From Aliiroseovarius sediminis (lineage in GTDB: Bacteria > Pseudomonadota > Alphaproteobacteria > Rhodobacterales > Rhodobacteraceae), in the NCBI RefSeq assembly GCF_022678485.1, contig NZ_JALBYP010000026.1:62001-126000 (forward strand): DNA of 64,000 nucleotides, given 5' to 3'. Below, in pieces: positions 16,610 to 28,221 of this stretch (positions are counted from its first letter, which is position 1; every line of letters starts with the position of its first letter). The notes beneath the pieces were generated by a model. It had not been told where the DNA came from and did not search any database. It worked only from the letters and a program-made list of their open reading frames with translations. Position numbers and translations under genes: made by a program.

Positions 16610-18592
16610 ATGCCCGCCACCAACCTGCGTCTAGTTCCGTCTGATGCCCTGCCCGCAGGGGGTGATCGTCGTTCTGCGCGCGCCGGGTCGGGGCGTCACC
16701 GCCGCAAGCCGCTGGGTCAGATTCTGGTCGAGATGGGGGCGCTCACCCCTGAAAACCTTGCCATGGCGGTGTCACTTCAGTCGCGTGAGGACGCGCGGTT
16801 TGGCGACATCCTTCTGACCAATGGCTGGGTCCGCGAAGCCGATCTGTATGCAGCGCTCGCACAGCAATATGATTGTCAGATCGCGAATTTGCAGGACGAT
16901 CCCCCCGACGTCCGGCTGATCGACCGGCTTGGGGCGACCTATTGCATCCGGCACGGGATCGTGCCGTGGAAACAAGCGGGCGGCGCGACCGTCATCATTT
17001 GCTCGCATCCAGACGAATTTCAGCGCGTGCAAAAGGACTTGCCCAGCGATTGGGGGCGCTGCTTTTTGGCCATCGCGCCAGAAGGCGATATTCAGGCCGC
17101 GTTGGTCTCGATGCGTCACAGATCACTGGCCGCGCACGCCGAAAACCGGGTGACGCAGGCCGAAAGCTGCCGGGGGTGGCGTACCGGCGCGGTGGCGCGC
17201 TTTGCCGCCGCGCTGTTTATCGCGCTGGCTGGCTTGTTCGTCGTGTCGCCCTTCGCGGGATTTGCAACGCTGGTCGCGTGGGCTGTGGTGACATTGCTGC
17301 TGAACTCGACGCTGAAGGGTATTGCGGCGCTGCAATATTGGCGGCGGGGTCGTGCAACCGATGGCACGGACGTTCCCCCCGACGCCGACCGCGGGTTTCT
17401 AAAACTTCCTACTGTGTCGATCCTCGTCCCCCTTTATAAAGAGCGCGAGATTGCCGGGCGACTGGTAGAACGGCTCGCCCGCCTGTCTTACCCGCGTGAA
17501 CTGCTGGATGTGTGTTTGGTGGTCGAAGAAGACGACACCCTGACCCAGCAGACCCTTGCCCGGTCAAACCTGCCGCGCTGGATGCGCCAGATCGTCGTGC
17601 CGCGCGGGGTGGTCAAGACCAAGCCGCGTGCGATGAATTTCGCGCTGGATTTCTGTCGCGGTTCGGTGATCGGGGTCTACGATGCCGAAGACGCGCCGGC
17701 ACCGGACCAGATTCACAAGATCGTGCGCAGGTTCGCCCAGCGCGGACCAGAAGTCGCCTGCCTGCAAGGCAAACTGGACTTCTACAATGCGCGGACGAAT
17801 TGGCTGAGCCGTTGTTTCACGGTTGAATATGCGACCTGGTGGGGCATCGTCCTGCCGGGCGTCGAACGGGCGGGCTTTGCCATTCCACTGGGCGGCACGA
17901 CGCTGTTTTTTCGCCGCGACGCGCTTGAGGCGCTGGGTCGATGGGACGCCCACAATGTTACCGAAGACGCCGATCTGGGCATTCGGCTGGCCCGCCATGG
18001 TTATCGCACCGAGCTTGTCGACACCGTCACCGAGGAAGAGGCGAATTGCCGTGTTTGGCCATGGATCAAGCAGCGGTCCCGTTGGATCAAAGGCTATGCG
18101 ATGACCTATGGCGTGCATATGCGCCACCCACGCAAGCTGTGGCGCGATCTGGGGTGGTGGAAATTCCTGGGCTTTCAGATCCTGTTTCTGGGAAGCCTGT
18201 CGCAATTCCTGCTGGCCCCGATCCTGTGGACTTTCTGGGCCTTTCCCCTTGGCCTACCCCACCCGTTGCGGGGTGTCATGCCGAATGAGCTTCTGATCAT
18301 CCTGGGCACGGTATTCATGGCGACCGAGCTATTGACGATCACAGTGGGCGTGCAGGCCGTCAGCAACGCAAAGCTGCGCTGGTTGCGGTTCTGGGTGCCG
18401 ACCTTGCATTTCTATTACCCGCTGGCATCTCTTGCTGCGATGAAAGGCTTTGTCGAGATCGTGACAAAGCCGTTTTACTGGGACAAGACCCAGCACGGGA
18501 AATTCGACGCAACTGTTTCCGGGGGCGATGCACCAACCGACGCCCTGCCCCACACGGACGCAGTCATTCCCCCGCCATTGAATCCAGCTTGA
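16610..18592 (+). CDS. membrane GT2 glycosyltransferase with N-terminal MshEN-like domain
   Basis: About 660 aa. Residues 34-57 and 63-86 are two copies of a 24-residue pattern (xLGxxLxxxGxLxxxxLxxAxxxQ) separated by five residues, the layout of the MshEN c-di-GMP-binding domain of T2SS/MshE ATPases; the first copy has Pro where the consensus Arg is expected, the second keeps Arg63. Membrane helices at about 195-245 lead into a processive GT2 domain with DAED (358-361), TEDADLG and QRSRWIKG (the QxxRW motif), then further C-terminal helices, like cellulose-synthase-type enzymes. Predicted role: polymer synthesis and export at the inner membrane. ATG at 16610 preferred over an in-frame TTG at 16592. 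Product unknown. It overlaps the convergent GntR gene by 29 bp. Confidence 0.85.
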   Translation: MPATNLRLVPSDALPAGGDRRSARAGSGRHRRKPLGQILVEMGALTPENLAMAVSLQSREDARFGDILLTNGWVREADLYAALAQQYDCQIANLQDDPPDVRLIDRLGATYCIRHGIVPWKQAGGATVIICSHPDEFQRVQKDLPSDWGRCFLAIAPEGDIQAALVSMRHRSLAAHAENRVTQAESCRGWRTGAVARFAAALFIALAGLFVVSPFAGFATLVAWAVVTLLLNSTLKGIAALQYWRRGRATDGTDVPPDADRGFLKLPTVSILVPLYKEREIAGRLVERLARLSYPRELLDVCLVVEEDDTLTQQTLARSNLPRWMRQIVVPRGVVKTKPRAMNFALDFCRGSVIGVYDAEDAPAPDQIHKIVRRFAQRGPEVACLQGKLDFYNARTNWLSRCFTVEYATWWGIVLPGVERAGFAIPLGGTTLFFRRDALEALGRWDAHNVTEDADLGIRLARHGYRTELVDTVTEEEANCRVWPWIKQRSRWIKGYAMTYGVHMRHPRKLWRDLGWWKFLGFQILFLGSLSQFLLAPILWTFWAFPLGLPHPLRGVMPNELLIILGTVFMATELLTITVGVQAVSNAKLRWLRFWVPTLHFYYPLASLAAMKGFVEIVTKPFYWDKTQHGKFDATVSGGDAPTDALPHTDAVIPPPLNPA

Positions 18593-19208
18593 TCCGCGTC
18601 TCGAATGCCTTGGAAATATGTGTTTTCAGGGCCTCGTGCGCTGCGGCCTGGTCGCGCGCTTCGATCGCGGCGACGATGGCGTCATGTTCGGCGATCGCCT
18701 TTTCGCTGCGCCCTTCGGCGGCCAGCGACGTGGTGGCCAACAACGCCATGGTGCGATGCACAAGGTCGAGTTGTTGGACCAGATACCGGTTGTGCGACGC
18801 CAAATGCAATTGCTTGTGAAACCGTCGGTTCGACCGAGACAGGGCGGCGGGGTCGGACAGGCGTTTTCGATCATCCTCGACCATTTCGCGCAGCACGCGG
18901 ATTTCTTCCGGCGTGGCGTGTTGCGCGGCCAATGACGCCGCCAGCCCCTCAAGCTCGGACCGCACGACGTAGAGTTCGGCCAGTTGATTATGGCTCAGCG
19001 ATGCGACGATCAGGCTGCGCCCGTCGCGGGTCAGAAGCGATTGTGTCTCAAGCCGCTGCAAAGCCTCGCGGATGGGGGTGCGTGACACGCCGAACCGATC
19101 GGCCAGTTCACTTTCCACCAGACGGTCGCCCGGTCTGTAGGTGCCGGTATCTATCGCGTCGAGGATCAACTCGTATGCGTCTTTTTGTCCCTGCTTGGCG
19201 TCTGCCAC
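18564..19208 (-). CDS. GntR-family (FCD/FadR type) transcriptional regulator
   Basis: A 214-aa regulator. The N-terminal winged helix (YELILDAIDTGTYRPGDRLV, then LADRFGVSRTPIREALQRLE) is followed by an all-helical FCD effector domain with the metal-binding type residues in RRFHKQLHLASHN and AIAEHDAIVAAIEARD. The start is a GTG at 19208 with GAGGA five bases ahead. FCD regulators usually respond to organic acids. Its own target is not apparent; the nearest divergent gene, 154 bp away, is a pyrimidine 5'-nucleotidase. The 3' end overlaps the convergent glycosyltransferase. Confidence 0.92.
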   Translation of the reverse strand: MADAKQGQKDAYELILDAIDTGTYRPGDRLVESELADRFGVSRTPIREALQRLETQSLLTRDGRSLIVASLSHNQLAELYVVRSELEGLAASLAAQHATPEEIRVLREMVEDDRKRLSDPAALSRSNRRFHKQLHLASHNRYLVQQLDLVHRTMALLATTSLAAEGRSEKAIAEHDAIVAAIEARDQAAAHEALKTHISKAFETRIKLDSMAGE

Positions 19209-19362
19209 GGTGTCCTCGTTTCTTGGTCGTGCGTTCTAATGCGCCAACATAATCACGTGCATCACGCCAAGGCAAACACGAAGGCGGCAACAGACTATCA
19301 CCTGCAGTCGATTTCCCGTCTGCCCCCTTTCCCCCACCAGCCAAGCCGAGTAGTTTGGGACC

Positions 19363-20037
19363 ATGATTGCCGATAATTTCTCTCATGTCAGCGCGTGGGT
19401 CTTTGATCTGGACAACACGCTTTACCCGCCACATGCGCGGCTGTTTGACCAGATCGAGGTTCGCATGACCAACTGGGTGATGGACGAACTTGGCGTGGAC
19501 CGCGACCGGGCAAACCATCTGCGCCACCATTACTGGCAAACCTACGGCACGACGCTTGCCGGGTTGATGCGCGAACACGGCGTTGACCCGGCCCCTTACC
19601 TGCATGACGTGCACGATATTTCCATGTCGGGGTTGGAGGTCGATCACGGCCTTGCCCAGAATATTCGCGAATTGCCGGGGCGCAAGATCGTCTATACCAA
19701 CGGCTCGGCCCCCTATGCCGAAAGGGTGCTGGCCGCCCGCGGGCTAAGCGGCCTGTTCGACGCGATCTATGGGGTCGAACATGCGGACTTCCACCCTAAG
19801 CCCGACCGTGCCGCCTTTGACAAGGTCTTCGCCCGCGATGGGCTGACCCCCAAAGTTGCCGCGATGTTCGAAGATGACCCCCGCAACTTGGCCGTGCCCC
19901 ACGAATTGGGGATGCGCACCGTGCATGTTGCCCCGGACCCGCACTCGGCGGATCATATTCATCACCATACCGACGATCTGACCGGGTTCCTGAACGATCT
20001 TATCGGTGGCCAACGCGCGGCAGACACGAAAGACTGA
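19363..20037 (+). CDS. pyrimidine 5'-nucleotidase, HAD superfamily
   Basis: A 224-aa HAD hydrolase of the SDT1/phosphoglycolate-like group. HAD motif I DLDNTLYPP is the signature of pyrimidine 5'-nucleotidases; motif II is IVYTNGSA, motif III the Lys in HPKPD, motif IV FEDDPRN. It likely removes phosphate from UMP/CMP or from damaged nucleotides. It is followed 3 bp later by a UbiH-type hydroxylase gene, so the two are co-transcribed. Confidence 0.88.
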   Translation: MIADNFSHVSAWVFDLDNTLYPPHARLFDQIEVRMTNWVMDELGVDRDRANHLRHHYWQTYGTTLAGLMREHGVDPAPYLHDVHDISMSGLEVDHGLAQNIRELPGRKIVYTNGSAPYAERVLAARGLSGLFDAIYGVEHADFHPKPDRAAFDKVFARDGLTPKVAAMFEDDPRNLAVPHELGMRTVHVAPDPHSADHIHHHTDDLTGFLNDLIGGQRAADTKD

Positions 20038-20040
20038 ACC

Positions 20041-21240
20041 ATGACAGACCATCATGCAGACATCTTCATCTCGGGCGGCGGGATCGCCGGACAAGTCAGT
20101 GCTGCGGCCTTCGCCGAAGCTGGATTTACCGTGGTCATGGCGGACCCGTTCACACCCGTCGTAACGTCGGATGACGAAAAATCCGACCTGCGATCAACGG
20201 CGTTTTTGCAACCCGCCCGACAGCTTTTCGACCGGATCGGTCTTTGGCCACTGCTGCAACCCCACGCCAAACCGCTGGAGCAGTTGGCGATCATCGACAC
20301 GGTGGGTTGGCCACCGGAAATTCGCGACCGGCGGGTTTTTCAATCCGGCGATATGGGGGACGAGCCATTTGGCTGGAACCTGATGAACTGGGTCGTGCGG
20401 CGCGAAATATGGGGGTATCTGCAACAGCAGCCGCGGATCACGGCGCTTTATGGCACCGGTTTTCGGTCGATTGTGCAGCGCACGGGCGAGGTGATCGTCA
20501 CCCTGACCAATGGTGACACGGTGCGCGCCCGGATGGCGGTTGCGGCCGACGGCAAGATGTCACCCCTGCGCGAGGCGGCGGGCATTTCCGTTTCCACCAC
20601 CCGCTATGGCCAGAAATCGCTGGCCTTTACGGTGACGCATGATCTTCCGCACGACAACATCTCGACCGAGATCTATAACGAAGGCGGCCCGTTCACCATC
20701 GTGCCCCTGCCGGATATCGACGGGCAGAATGCGTCCGCCATCGTGTGGATGAACAAGGGGCCGCGCGCGGTTGAGTTGTTAAATATGCCCGTGCCGGAAT
20801 TCGAAGAGGTAATGTATGCCCGCTCGACCGGTCTTTTGGGCCGGATGCGGCTGAAAGGCCATCGCTCCAGCTGGCCGATCATTACCCAGACGGCGGACCG
20901 GCTGACATCGGGCCGCGTCGCGGTAGTGGCCGAAGCCGCCCATGCCCTGCCGCCCGTTGGGGCGCAGGGGCTGAACACCTCGTTAAACGATGTGATCGCC
21001 CTGCTTGAACTGGCCGAGGCATCGCCCGGCACGCTGGGCAACCCGGGCATGATGCGATCCTATGAGAAAGCCCGCAGCGGCGACATCGCCAAGCGCGCCC
21101 GCGTGATTGACCTGTTCAACCGGGTCACGGGGTCGGGCGACAGTGTGGTGCAGACGATCCGATTGCTCGGATTGAAAGCCGTGCATGACGTGGCCCCAAT
21201 GCGCAAGCGCGTAATGCGCGCAGGATTGGGTCCGGGTTGA
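20041..21240 (+). CDS. UbiH/UbiF/VisC/COQ6-family FAD-dependent hydroxylase
   Basis: A 399-aa flavoprotein monooxygenase. The FAD-binding Rossmann motif near the N-terminus (FISGGGIAGQVSAAAFAEAG), the mid-protein DG-like motif (VAADGKMSPLREAAGI) and the GD-like motif (VAVVAEAAHALPPVGAQGLN) are all in place. The family hydroxylates the aromatic ring of ubiquinone precursors, probably at the inner membrane. Which ring position cannot be decided from the sequence. The GD motif has EA instead of the canonical GD. It is 3 bp downstream of the nucleotidase. Confidence 0.88.
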   Translation: MTDHHADIFISGGGIAGQVSAAAFAEAGFTVVMADPFTPVVTSDDEKSDLRSTAFLQPARQLFDRIGLWPLLQPHAKPLEQLAIIDTVGWPPEIRDRRVFQSGDMGDEPFGWNLMNWVVRREIWGYLQQQPRITALYGTGFRSIVQRTGEVIVTLTNGDTVRARMAVAADGKMSPLREAAGISVSTTRYGQKSLAFTVTHDLPHDNISTEIYNEGGPFTIVPLPDIDGQNASAIVWMNKGPRAVELLNMPVPEFEEVMYARSTGLLGRMRLKGHRSSWPIITQTADRLTSGRVAVVAEAAHALPPVGAQGLNTSLNDVIALLELAEASPGTLGNPGMMRSYEKARSGDIAKRARVIDLFNRVTGSGDSVVQTIRLLGLKAVHDVAPMRKRVMRAGLGPG

Positions 21241-21341
21241 CCCGCCTGCGACATCCCGCCGCACTGCGGCTTTGTCACATTTCAATATGAACGGCGCCAG
21301 TGGATACCCGGCGTCACGCAGCGAACAAGGAGAACCCGATC

Positions 21342-21542
21342 ATGACAACCGAACAGACCCCCGAACAGAAAGCCGCCGAATCCCGCGCCGAGAAGATCAC
21401 TTTCGGGATCTTCGCTGCAATCATTGTCGCGCTCGTGTTTGGTTGGGCCGCCCTGGGACTGGTCGGTGTAGGGTTGGTGGCGCTGGCAACCGTTCCGGTG
21501 ATCTATGTCCTGTTGATCATGATGGCGGGCGGCAAGGGCTGA
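21342..21542 (+). CDS. small membrane protein of unknown function
   Basis: A 66-aa protein with two hydrophobic segments (residues about 21-40, FGIFAAIIVALVFGWAALG, and 42-60, VGVGLVALATVPVIYVLLI) separated by a short turn. AAGGAGA (21327-21333) sets the start at 21342. It is 101 bp after the UbiH-type gene and followed by a GC-rich hairpin. I do not recognise the family; a helical-hairpin inner-membrane protein is the only structural statement possible. Confidence 0.65.
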   Translation: MTTEQTPEQKAAESRAEKITFGIFAAIIVALVFGWAALGLVGVGLVALATVPVIYVLLIMMAGGKG

Positions 21543-21557
21543 GACCTGCGCAAGACT

Positions 21558-21583
21558 GGCGCGCAGGGCGAACCCCGCGCGCC
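21558..21583. terminator. GC-rich hairpin between convergent genes
   Basis: GGCGCGC (21558-21564) pairs with GCGCGCC (21577-21583), extended by GGG/CCC inside. It lies in the 47 bp between two convergent genes and could serve both strands. No T-run, so weak evidence for intrinsic termination. Confidence 0.4.
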
Positions 21584-21589
21584 TGTTCG

Positions 21590-22717
21590 TTACAGCACTT
21601 TTGACAAGACCGCATCCAGCCGTGCGACGCTTTCGTCCACGTCATAGAGCTTGTCCAGACCAAACAACCCAAGACGGAAGCTGGAATAGTCGTCACCTTC
21701 ATCGCACATCAGGGGCACTCCGGCGGCGATTTGCATACCTTCGGCTGCAAACGCCTTGCCGGCCTTGATATCCGGATCTGACGTATAGGCCACGACGACC
21801 CCCGGCGCGGTGAACCCGTCCGCCGCCACTGATTTCACACCCTTTGACGCCAGCAATTCGCGCACCCGACGACCCTGTTCCCACTGCGCATCGCAAAGCT
21901 TGTCGAAGCCGTATTCCTTGGTCTCCAACATCGTATCGCGGAAAGCACGCAGCGCATCCGTGGGCATTGTCGCGTGATAGGCATGGCCTCCGCCCTCATA
22001 GGTTTCCATGATGGACAGCCATTTGCCCAGATCAACGGCGAACGAGGTCGACGTGGACGCCTTCGCCAGTTCGCGGGCCCCTTCGTCCATCATCACCAAC
22101 CCGGCAGAGGGTTGCGCCGACCAGCCTTTTTGCGGGGCCGAGATCAGCACATCGACGCCGGTCGCTTTCATATCGACCCAAGCGCAGCCTGATGCGATAC
22201 AATCCAAAACAAAGATGCCGCCCACAGAATGCACAGCGTCCGCGACGGCTTTCAAATAGTCATCCGGCAAGATCATGCCGCTGGAAGTTTCAACATGCGG
22301 CGCGAACACCACGTCTGGGCGTTCATCCTTGATCCGGGCGACCACCTCGTCAATCGGGGCGGGTGCGAAGGGGGCGTCGGGCGTGTTGCCGACGCGACGC
22401 GCCTTCATCACCGTTTCTTCCGCCGGGATCGACCCCATCTCGAAAATCTGGCTCCACCGGAAGGAAAAGAAGCCGTTGCGGATGACCATGACGCGTTTGC
22501 CGGTGGCAAACTGACGCGCGACAGCCTCCATCGCATAGGTCCCGCCGCCGGGCACAACGGCCACGGCATCTGCATTGTAAACGTCTTTCAAAATGGACGA
22601 AATGTCGTTCATCACACGCTGAAAGGCCGCCGACATGTGGTTAAGGGATCGGTCGGTGAACACGACCGAGAATTCCAGCATTCCATCGGGGTCAATATCG
22701 GGCAAAAGGGCTTTCAT
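21590..22717 (-). CDS. class V PLP-dependent aminotransferase
   Basis: A 375-aa fold-type I enzyme of the serine/alanine--glyoxylate aminotransferase group. The PLP Lys lies in SAPQKGWSAQPSAG, and VVPGGGTYAMEAVA and the DCIASGCAWVDMKATGVDV stretch form the cofactor pocket. Expected reaction: amino transfer from an amino acid to glyoxylate or another 2-oxo acid. AGGAGC precedes the start. It is upstream of, and co-directional with nothing closer than, the Lrp pair (66 bp), which may control it. Substrate not determinable. Confidence 0.82.
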   Translation of the reverse strand: MKALLPDIDPDGMLEFSVVFTDRSLNHMSAAFQRVMNDISSILKDVYNADAVAVVPGGGTYAMEAVARQFATGKRVMVIRNGFFSFRWSQIFEMGSIPAEETVMKARRVGNTPDAPFAPAPIDEVVARIKDERPDVVFAPHVETSSGMILPDDYLKAVADAVHSVGGIFVLDCIASGCAWVDMKATGVDVLISAPQKGWSAQPSAGLVMMDEGARELAKASTSTSFAVDLGKWLSIMETYEGGGHAYHATMPTDALRAFRDTMLETKEYGFDKLCDAQWEQGRRVRELLASKGVKSVAADGFTAPGVVVAYTSDPDIKAGKAFAAEGMQIAAGVPLMCDEGDDYSSFRLGLFGLDKLYDVDESVARLDAVLSKVL

Positions 22718-22783
22718 TTCGGGCTCCTATCTCATCCATGTGTTGTCGTTACCGTGACGTAAATCGCGCAGGATGGGAAGGTG

Positions 22784-23235
22784 TCAAATCGGGCCGGGCC
22801 GACGTTCTTCGGACATTACGACGTTCGCTTCGACATCACCTACGCCAGGCAACGGCATGATGCGACGGCGCAAGACCCGTTCGAAATCGGCAATGTCGCG
22901 GGCCACGACACGCAGACGAAAGTCGTAAAGGCCCAGCACATGCTCGACCGTTTGCACCTCGGGAATAGCGCAGACGGCGCGTTCGAAATCCTCAAGGCTC
23001 ACCCGCCCCTTGGTGGCCAGTTTGATGCCCAGAAAGACGGCGACGCCAAAGCCCAAGGCCTCGCGATCAAGATCCAACCGCCGCCCAGCGATCACGCCGT
23101 GATCGGTCAGTCGCTTGATCCGACGCCATGTTGCCGGTTGGCTCAGCCCGACATCACGCCCCAACGCCCCCGCCGATTGCGTGGCGTCCTTGGACAAGGC
23201 GCGCAGCAACGCGCGGTCGATATCATCCAGATCAA

Positions 23236-23239
<4 letters not shown>
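22784..23239 (-). CDS. Lrp/AsnC-family transcriptional regulator (second of tandem pair)
   Basis: A 151-aa feast/famine regulator: N-terminal helix-turn-helix (LDDIDRALLRAL, then LGRDVGLSQPATWRRIKRL) and a C-terminal RAM ligand-binding domain. It starts within the stop of the preceding paralogue in an ATGA overlap (23236-23239), so the two are translationally coupled and may form hetero-oligomers. The pair is divergent from ilvC, suggesting control by branched-chain or other amino acids. Siroheme decarboxylase subunits share this fold, but no haem d1 genes are nearby. Confidence 0.88.
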
Positions 23240-24852
<1,613 letters not shown>

Positions 24853-24952
24853 TCCGGATCAAGCTTCGCGGCGGGTTGCAATCGACCCGCGCATCAGATC
24901 AGGTGGGGCGTCGAATACCGGCGCCCCATTCACTTTTTGCACGGGCCACAAG

Positions 24953-25861
24953 ATGACCGACCAACCCACACGCCGCGATTGGGGCGGCGTCATATCGTTG
25001 GGCCTGATCTGGGGTGCGACCTTCATGGTGGTGACCATTGCGCTGGACGGCTATGGCCCGGTCACAGTCGCAACCGCCCGCACGACGTTGGGGGCAGTGG
25101 CACTGTTGGCCGGCATGATCGCAACCGGGCGCCGGATACCGGGCTGGAACAGGACGCTTTGGACAGCGATCATCTGGATTGGCATTCTGTCGACTGCCCT
25201 GCCCTTCGTTCTGCTGAGCTGGGGCCAGCAATATGTGCCGTCGGCCTTTGCTGGGCTATCGATGTCGGCCATCCCCTTGATGGTGCTGCCATTGGCGCAT
25301 TTCTTTTCGGACGAACCTTTGAACTTGCGCAAGTTCATTGGCGTGTCGTTGGGATTTTGCGGTGCCTTGGTACTGATCGGGTCGGGATTGGCACAGCTTG
25401 GGCAAGGGTCCGAACCGCTGGCCCAGCTTGCCTGTGTCGGCGCGGCGCTGTGTTATTCAATCGCGTCAATTTTCACCCGACGTTGTCCACCCGTTGACCC
25501 GGTGGTGTTGGCCGCGATGACGCTGGTGGTTGGCTCGGTCCTGCTGCTGCCGCTTATGTTGATCACTGAAGGCGTGCCCGGTTGGGCTGGTGCGCAACCG
25601 GGGCTGGCCATCATCGCGCTGGGGCTGATCCCCACTGCGCTGGCCACATTGCTGAGGGTGTCGGTTATCCGCAGCGCCGGGTCGGTGTTCATGACACTGG
25701 TCAATTATCAGGTGCCCGTCTGGTCGATGGTCTTCGGTGCCTGGGTCTTGTCCGAGGTGCTGCCCTTGCGCTTTTTCATCGCTCTTGCGCTGATCCTGAC
25801 GGGGCTTGCGATCAGTCAATGGGCCAGCCTGAAAAAGATGCTCGGCGGTCGGGACGCTTAA
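24953..25861 (+). CDS. EamA/DMT-family transporter
   Basis: A 302-aa, roughly ten-helix inner-membrane permease of the drug/metabolite transporter superfamily. Two EamA repeats are visible, beginning at [18 protein letters not shown] and at [19 protein letters not shown]. Members export amino acids or other metabolites. The substrate is unknown; placement after ilvC hints at an amino-acid-related role but a hairpin (about 24904-24926) lies between. Its stop overlaps the convergent glmM stop by 4 bp. Confidence 0.85.
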   Translation: MTDQPTRRDWGGVISLGLIWGATFMVVTIALDGYGPVTVATARTTLGAVALLAGMIATGRRIPGWNRTLWTAIIWIGILSTALPFVLLSWGQQYVPSAFAGLSMSAIPLMVLPLAHFFSDEPLNLRKFIGVSLGFCGALVLIGSGLAQLGQGSEPLAQLACVGAALCYSIASIFTRRCPPVDPVVLAAMTLVVGSVLLLPLMLITEGVPGWAGAQPGLAIIALGLIPTALATLLRVSVIRSAGSVFMTLVNYQVPVWSMVFGAWVLSEVLPLRFFIALALILTGLAISQWASLKKMLGGRDA

Positions 25862-27210
25862 CCGGTCGCAGCGACGGCTTCGACCTCGGCCACGATGCCG
25901 TCGACGATCTTGCCCAGAAGCACGTCATCCTCGCATTCCGCCATCACGCGTATCAGGGGTTCCGTGCCTGACTTGCGGATCAGCAACCGCCCCTGCCCAT
26001 CAAGCTTCGCCTCGGCGTCCGAGATCACGGCTTGCACGCTGTCCGCCTCAAGCGGGGTTTGCCCCGCGGAATAACGGACGTTCTTGAGAAGCTGCGGCAC
26101 GGTGTCGAACATCTTGCACAGCTCGGACGCAGGTTTGCCGGTTTCGACCATGCAAGCCAAAAACTGGATGCCAGCCAGCAGACCATCGCCTGTCGTGGCA
26201 AAATCAGTCATCACGATATGACCCGATTGTTCGCCGCCAAGGTTATAGCCGCCCTTGCGCATCGCCTCGACCACATGGCGGTCGCCGACTTTGGTGCGCA
26301 GCAGCTGCAAGCCTTGGTCGGACAGGAAACGCTCTAACCCAAGGTTCGACATTACGGTGGCCACCAGCGCCCCGCCCTTCAGGCGACCGGCGCGCGCCCA
26401 GTGGCTGGCAAAAAGCGCCATGATCTGATCGCCATCCGCCACCTGCCCCTTTTCGTCGATGATCATGATGCGGTCGGCGTCGCCATCCAGACAGATGCCC
26501 AGATCAGCGCCAGTTTCGACAACGGTGCGCGCCGCCAGCGCGGTGTCGGTCGACCCGCAGCCCTTGTTGATGTTCTTGCCATTGGGTTCCACCCCAACGG
26601 GCACAATCTCGGCCCCTAATTCCCAAAGTGTTTCCGGTGCGGTGCGATAGGCCGCGCCATTGGCGCAGTCGATCACGACCTTGATCCCGTTCAGGCGCTT
26701 ATTGTCGGGGAAGGTGGTTTTCAGATACTCGGTATAGCGCATCCGCCCTTCGTCGATCCGCTTGGCCCGGCCGATATTGTGGTTCTGCACGGGTTCGACC
26801 CCTTCATGCACCAGCCGTTCGATCTGGGCTTCATCATCATCGGACAGTTTGAACCCATCGGGGCCGAAGAATTTGATACCGTTATCGTGAAACGGATTGT
26901 GCGAGGCGGAAATCATGATCCCCAGATCCGCGCGCATCGAATGGGTCAGTCGGCCCACAGCTGGCGTTGGCACCGGGCCAAGCAGCAACACGTTCATCCC
27001 CGTCGAGGTCAACCCGGCCGTCAGCGCGTTTTCCAGCATATAGCCCGACAAACGTGTATCTTTGCCGATGACAACCCGGTGGCCGTTCGACCCATCGCGG
27101 CGAAAATGGCGCCCCGCAGCGGCCCCAAGGCGCAACGCCATATCGGCGGTCATCGGCCAGTTATTTGCCAGACCACGCACGCCATCGGTTCCGAAAAGCT
27201 TATCAACCAC
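25858..27210 (-). CDS. glmM: phosphoglucosamine mutase
   Basis: A 450-aa enzyme that converts glucosamine-6-phosphate to glucosamine-1-phosphate for peptidoglycan and LPS. The active-site phosphoserine is Ser103 in [12 protein letters not shown], the Mg loop is DGDADR, the sugar-binding loop GGEQSGH, and the C-terminal phosphate loop [12 protein letters not shown]. It follows folP by 3 bp; the folB-folP-glmM order is a common bacterial arrangement. Confidence 0.96.
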   Translation of the reverse strand: MVDKLFGTDGVRGLANNWPMTADMALRLGAAAGRHFRRDGSNGHRVVIGKDTRLSGYMLENALTAGLTSTGMNVLLLGPVPTPAVGRLTHSMRADLGIMISASHNPFHDNGIKFFGPDGFKLSDDDEAQIERLVHEGVEPVQNHNIGRAKRIDEGRMRYTEYLKTTFPDNKRLNGIKVVIDCANGAAYRTAPETLWELGAEIVPVGVEPNGKNINKGCGSTDTALAARTVVETGADLGICLDGDADRIMIIDEKGQVADGDQIMALFASHWARAGRLKGGALVATVMSNLGLERFLSDQGLQLLRTKVGDRHVVEAMRKGGYNLGGEQSGHIVMTDFATTGDGLLAGIQFLACMVETGKPASELCKMFDTVPQLLKNVRYSAGQTPLEADSVQAVISDAEAKLDGQGRLLIRKSGTEPLIRVMAECEDDVLLGKIVDGIVAEVEAVAATG

Positions 27211-27213
27211 TGC

Positions 27214-28221
27214 TCAAATCTCTCTTTCCATCATTGCCTGTTGCAGGCGGATGGCCTGCCGGGTTTCATACGTGTCGTGCACCCGCAAAATTTGTGCGCC
27301 CTGCTGGGTGCCATGCAGCGCAACCGCCAACGACCCCGCCATCCGGTCTTTTGCCTTGTCCGCCCGCCCGATGGTTCCGATGAAGCGCTTGCGCGACACG
27401 CCAAGAAGGACCGGCAGGCCCAGATCGTGTAACAGCGACAGGTTCCTGAGCAAAGTCACATTGTGTTCCAGAGTTTTACCAAAGCCGATGCCGGGATCGG
27501 TCACAATCCGCTCACGCGCGATGCCCCGGCTGGTGGCAAAGGCGATGCGGTCGTCCAGAAACTCCATCACGTCGAGCAGCACATCGTCATAGCGCGGGTC
27601 GTTCTGCATCGTGTCCGGGCGGCCTTGCGCGTGCATCAGGCAGACCGGCACATCGCGTTCTGCCACAAGGTCCGCAAGCTCTGGATCAAAAGTGAAGGCG
27701 GCTACGTCGTTGACCATGTCGGCGCCAGCGTCCAACGCAGCCTCGGCTACGCGGGCCTTGCGGGTGTCTATGGAGATTGGTGTCTCGACCCCTGCCGCGC
27801 GCAAAGCCGCGATCACGTCAGATGTGCGGCGAATCTCGTCGGCAATGGTGACATCGTCGGCGCCGGGTCGGGTGCTTTCGCCACCAATATCAAGGATATC
27901 GACGTCGCCAGCCATCTGTCGCGCGCGCGCCACAGCGGCGGTCAGCGTCGCATGATCGCCACCGTCCGAGAAGCTGTCCGGCGTCACGTTCAACACGCCC
28001 ATGATCCGGGGCCGGTCCATTGCCAACCCACAGATCGGCGCGCGGGGTTCGGTCAGGCGGGTCTGAGCGTCCGGGGCGCAATCAGCCAAGGGCACCGGGC
28101 CTGTCACTGACTCACGCCCGCGTAAGATCACCTGATCGCACCAGACCGTCGCCGATCCGGCCAACGGCGGCCCGTCGAACGGCGCACCGCTGCGGGGGAT
28201 CGGTTGGCAGCGCCGGGTCAT
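27214..28221 (-). CDS. folP: dihydropteroate synthase
   Basis: A 335-aa TIM-barrel enzyme joining 6-hydroxymethyl-pterin diphosphate and p-aminobenzoate. MGVLNVTPDSFSDGG, the DIGGESTRPGAD motif, DPGIGFGKT and GVSRKRFIG are diagnostic. An N-terminal extension of about 70 residues precedes the barrel, longer than in E. coli (282 aa) but usual in Rhodobacteraceae. It starts within an ATGA overlap with the folB-fusion stop (28218-28221). Confidence 0.95.
   Translation of the reverse strand: MTRRCQPIPRSGAPFDGPPLAGSATVWCDQVILRGRESVTGPVPLADCAPDAQTRLTEPRAPICGLAMDRPRIMGVLNVTPDSFSDGGDHATLTAAVARARQMAGDVDILDIGGESTRPGADDVTIADEIRRTSDVIAALRAAGVETPISIDTRKARVAEAALDAGADMVNDVAAFTFDPELADLVAERDVPVCLMHAQGRPDTMQNDPRYDDVLLDVMEFLDDRIAFATSRGIARERIVTDPGIGFGKTLEHNVTLLRNLSLLHDLGLPVLLGVSRKRFIGTIGRADKAKDRMAGSLAVALHGTQQGAQILRVHDTYETRQAIRLQQAMMEREI

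Noticed and set aside
24904-24926. Intrinsic terminator of ilvC (GGGGCG/CGCCCC hairpin)
   Set aside because: The stem is short, the loop large and the T-rich stretch begins several bases later; too weak for a feature entry.
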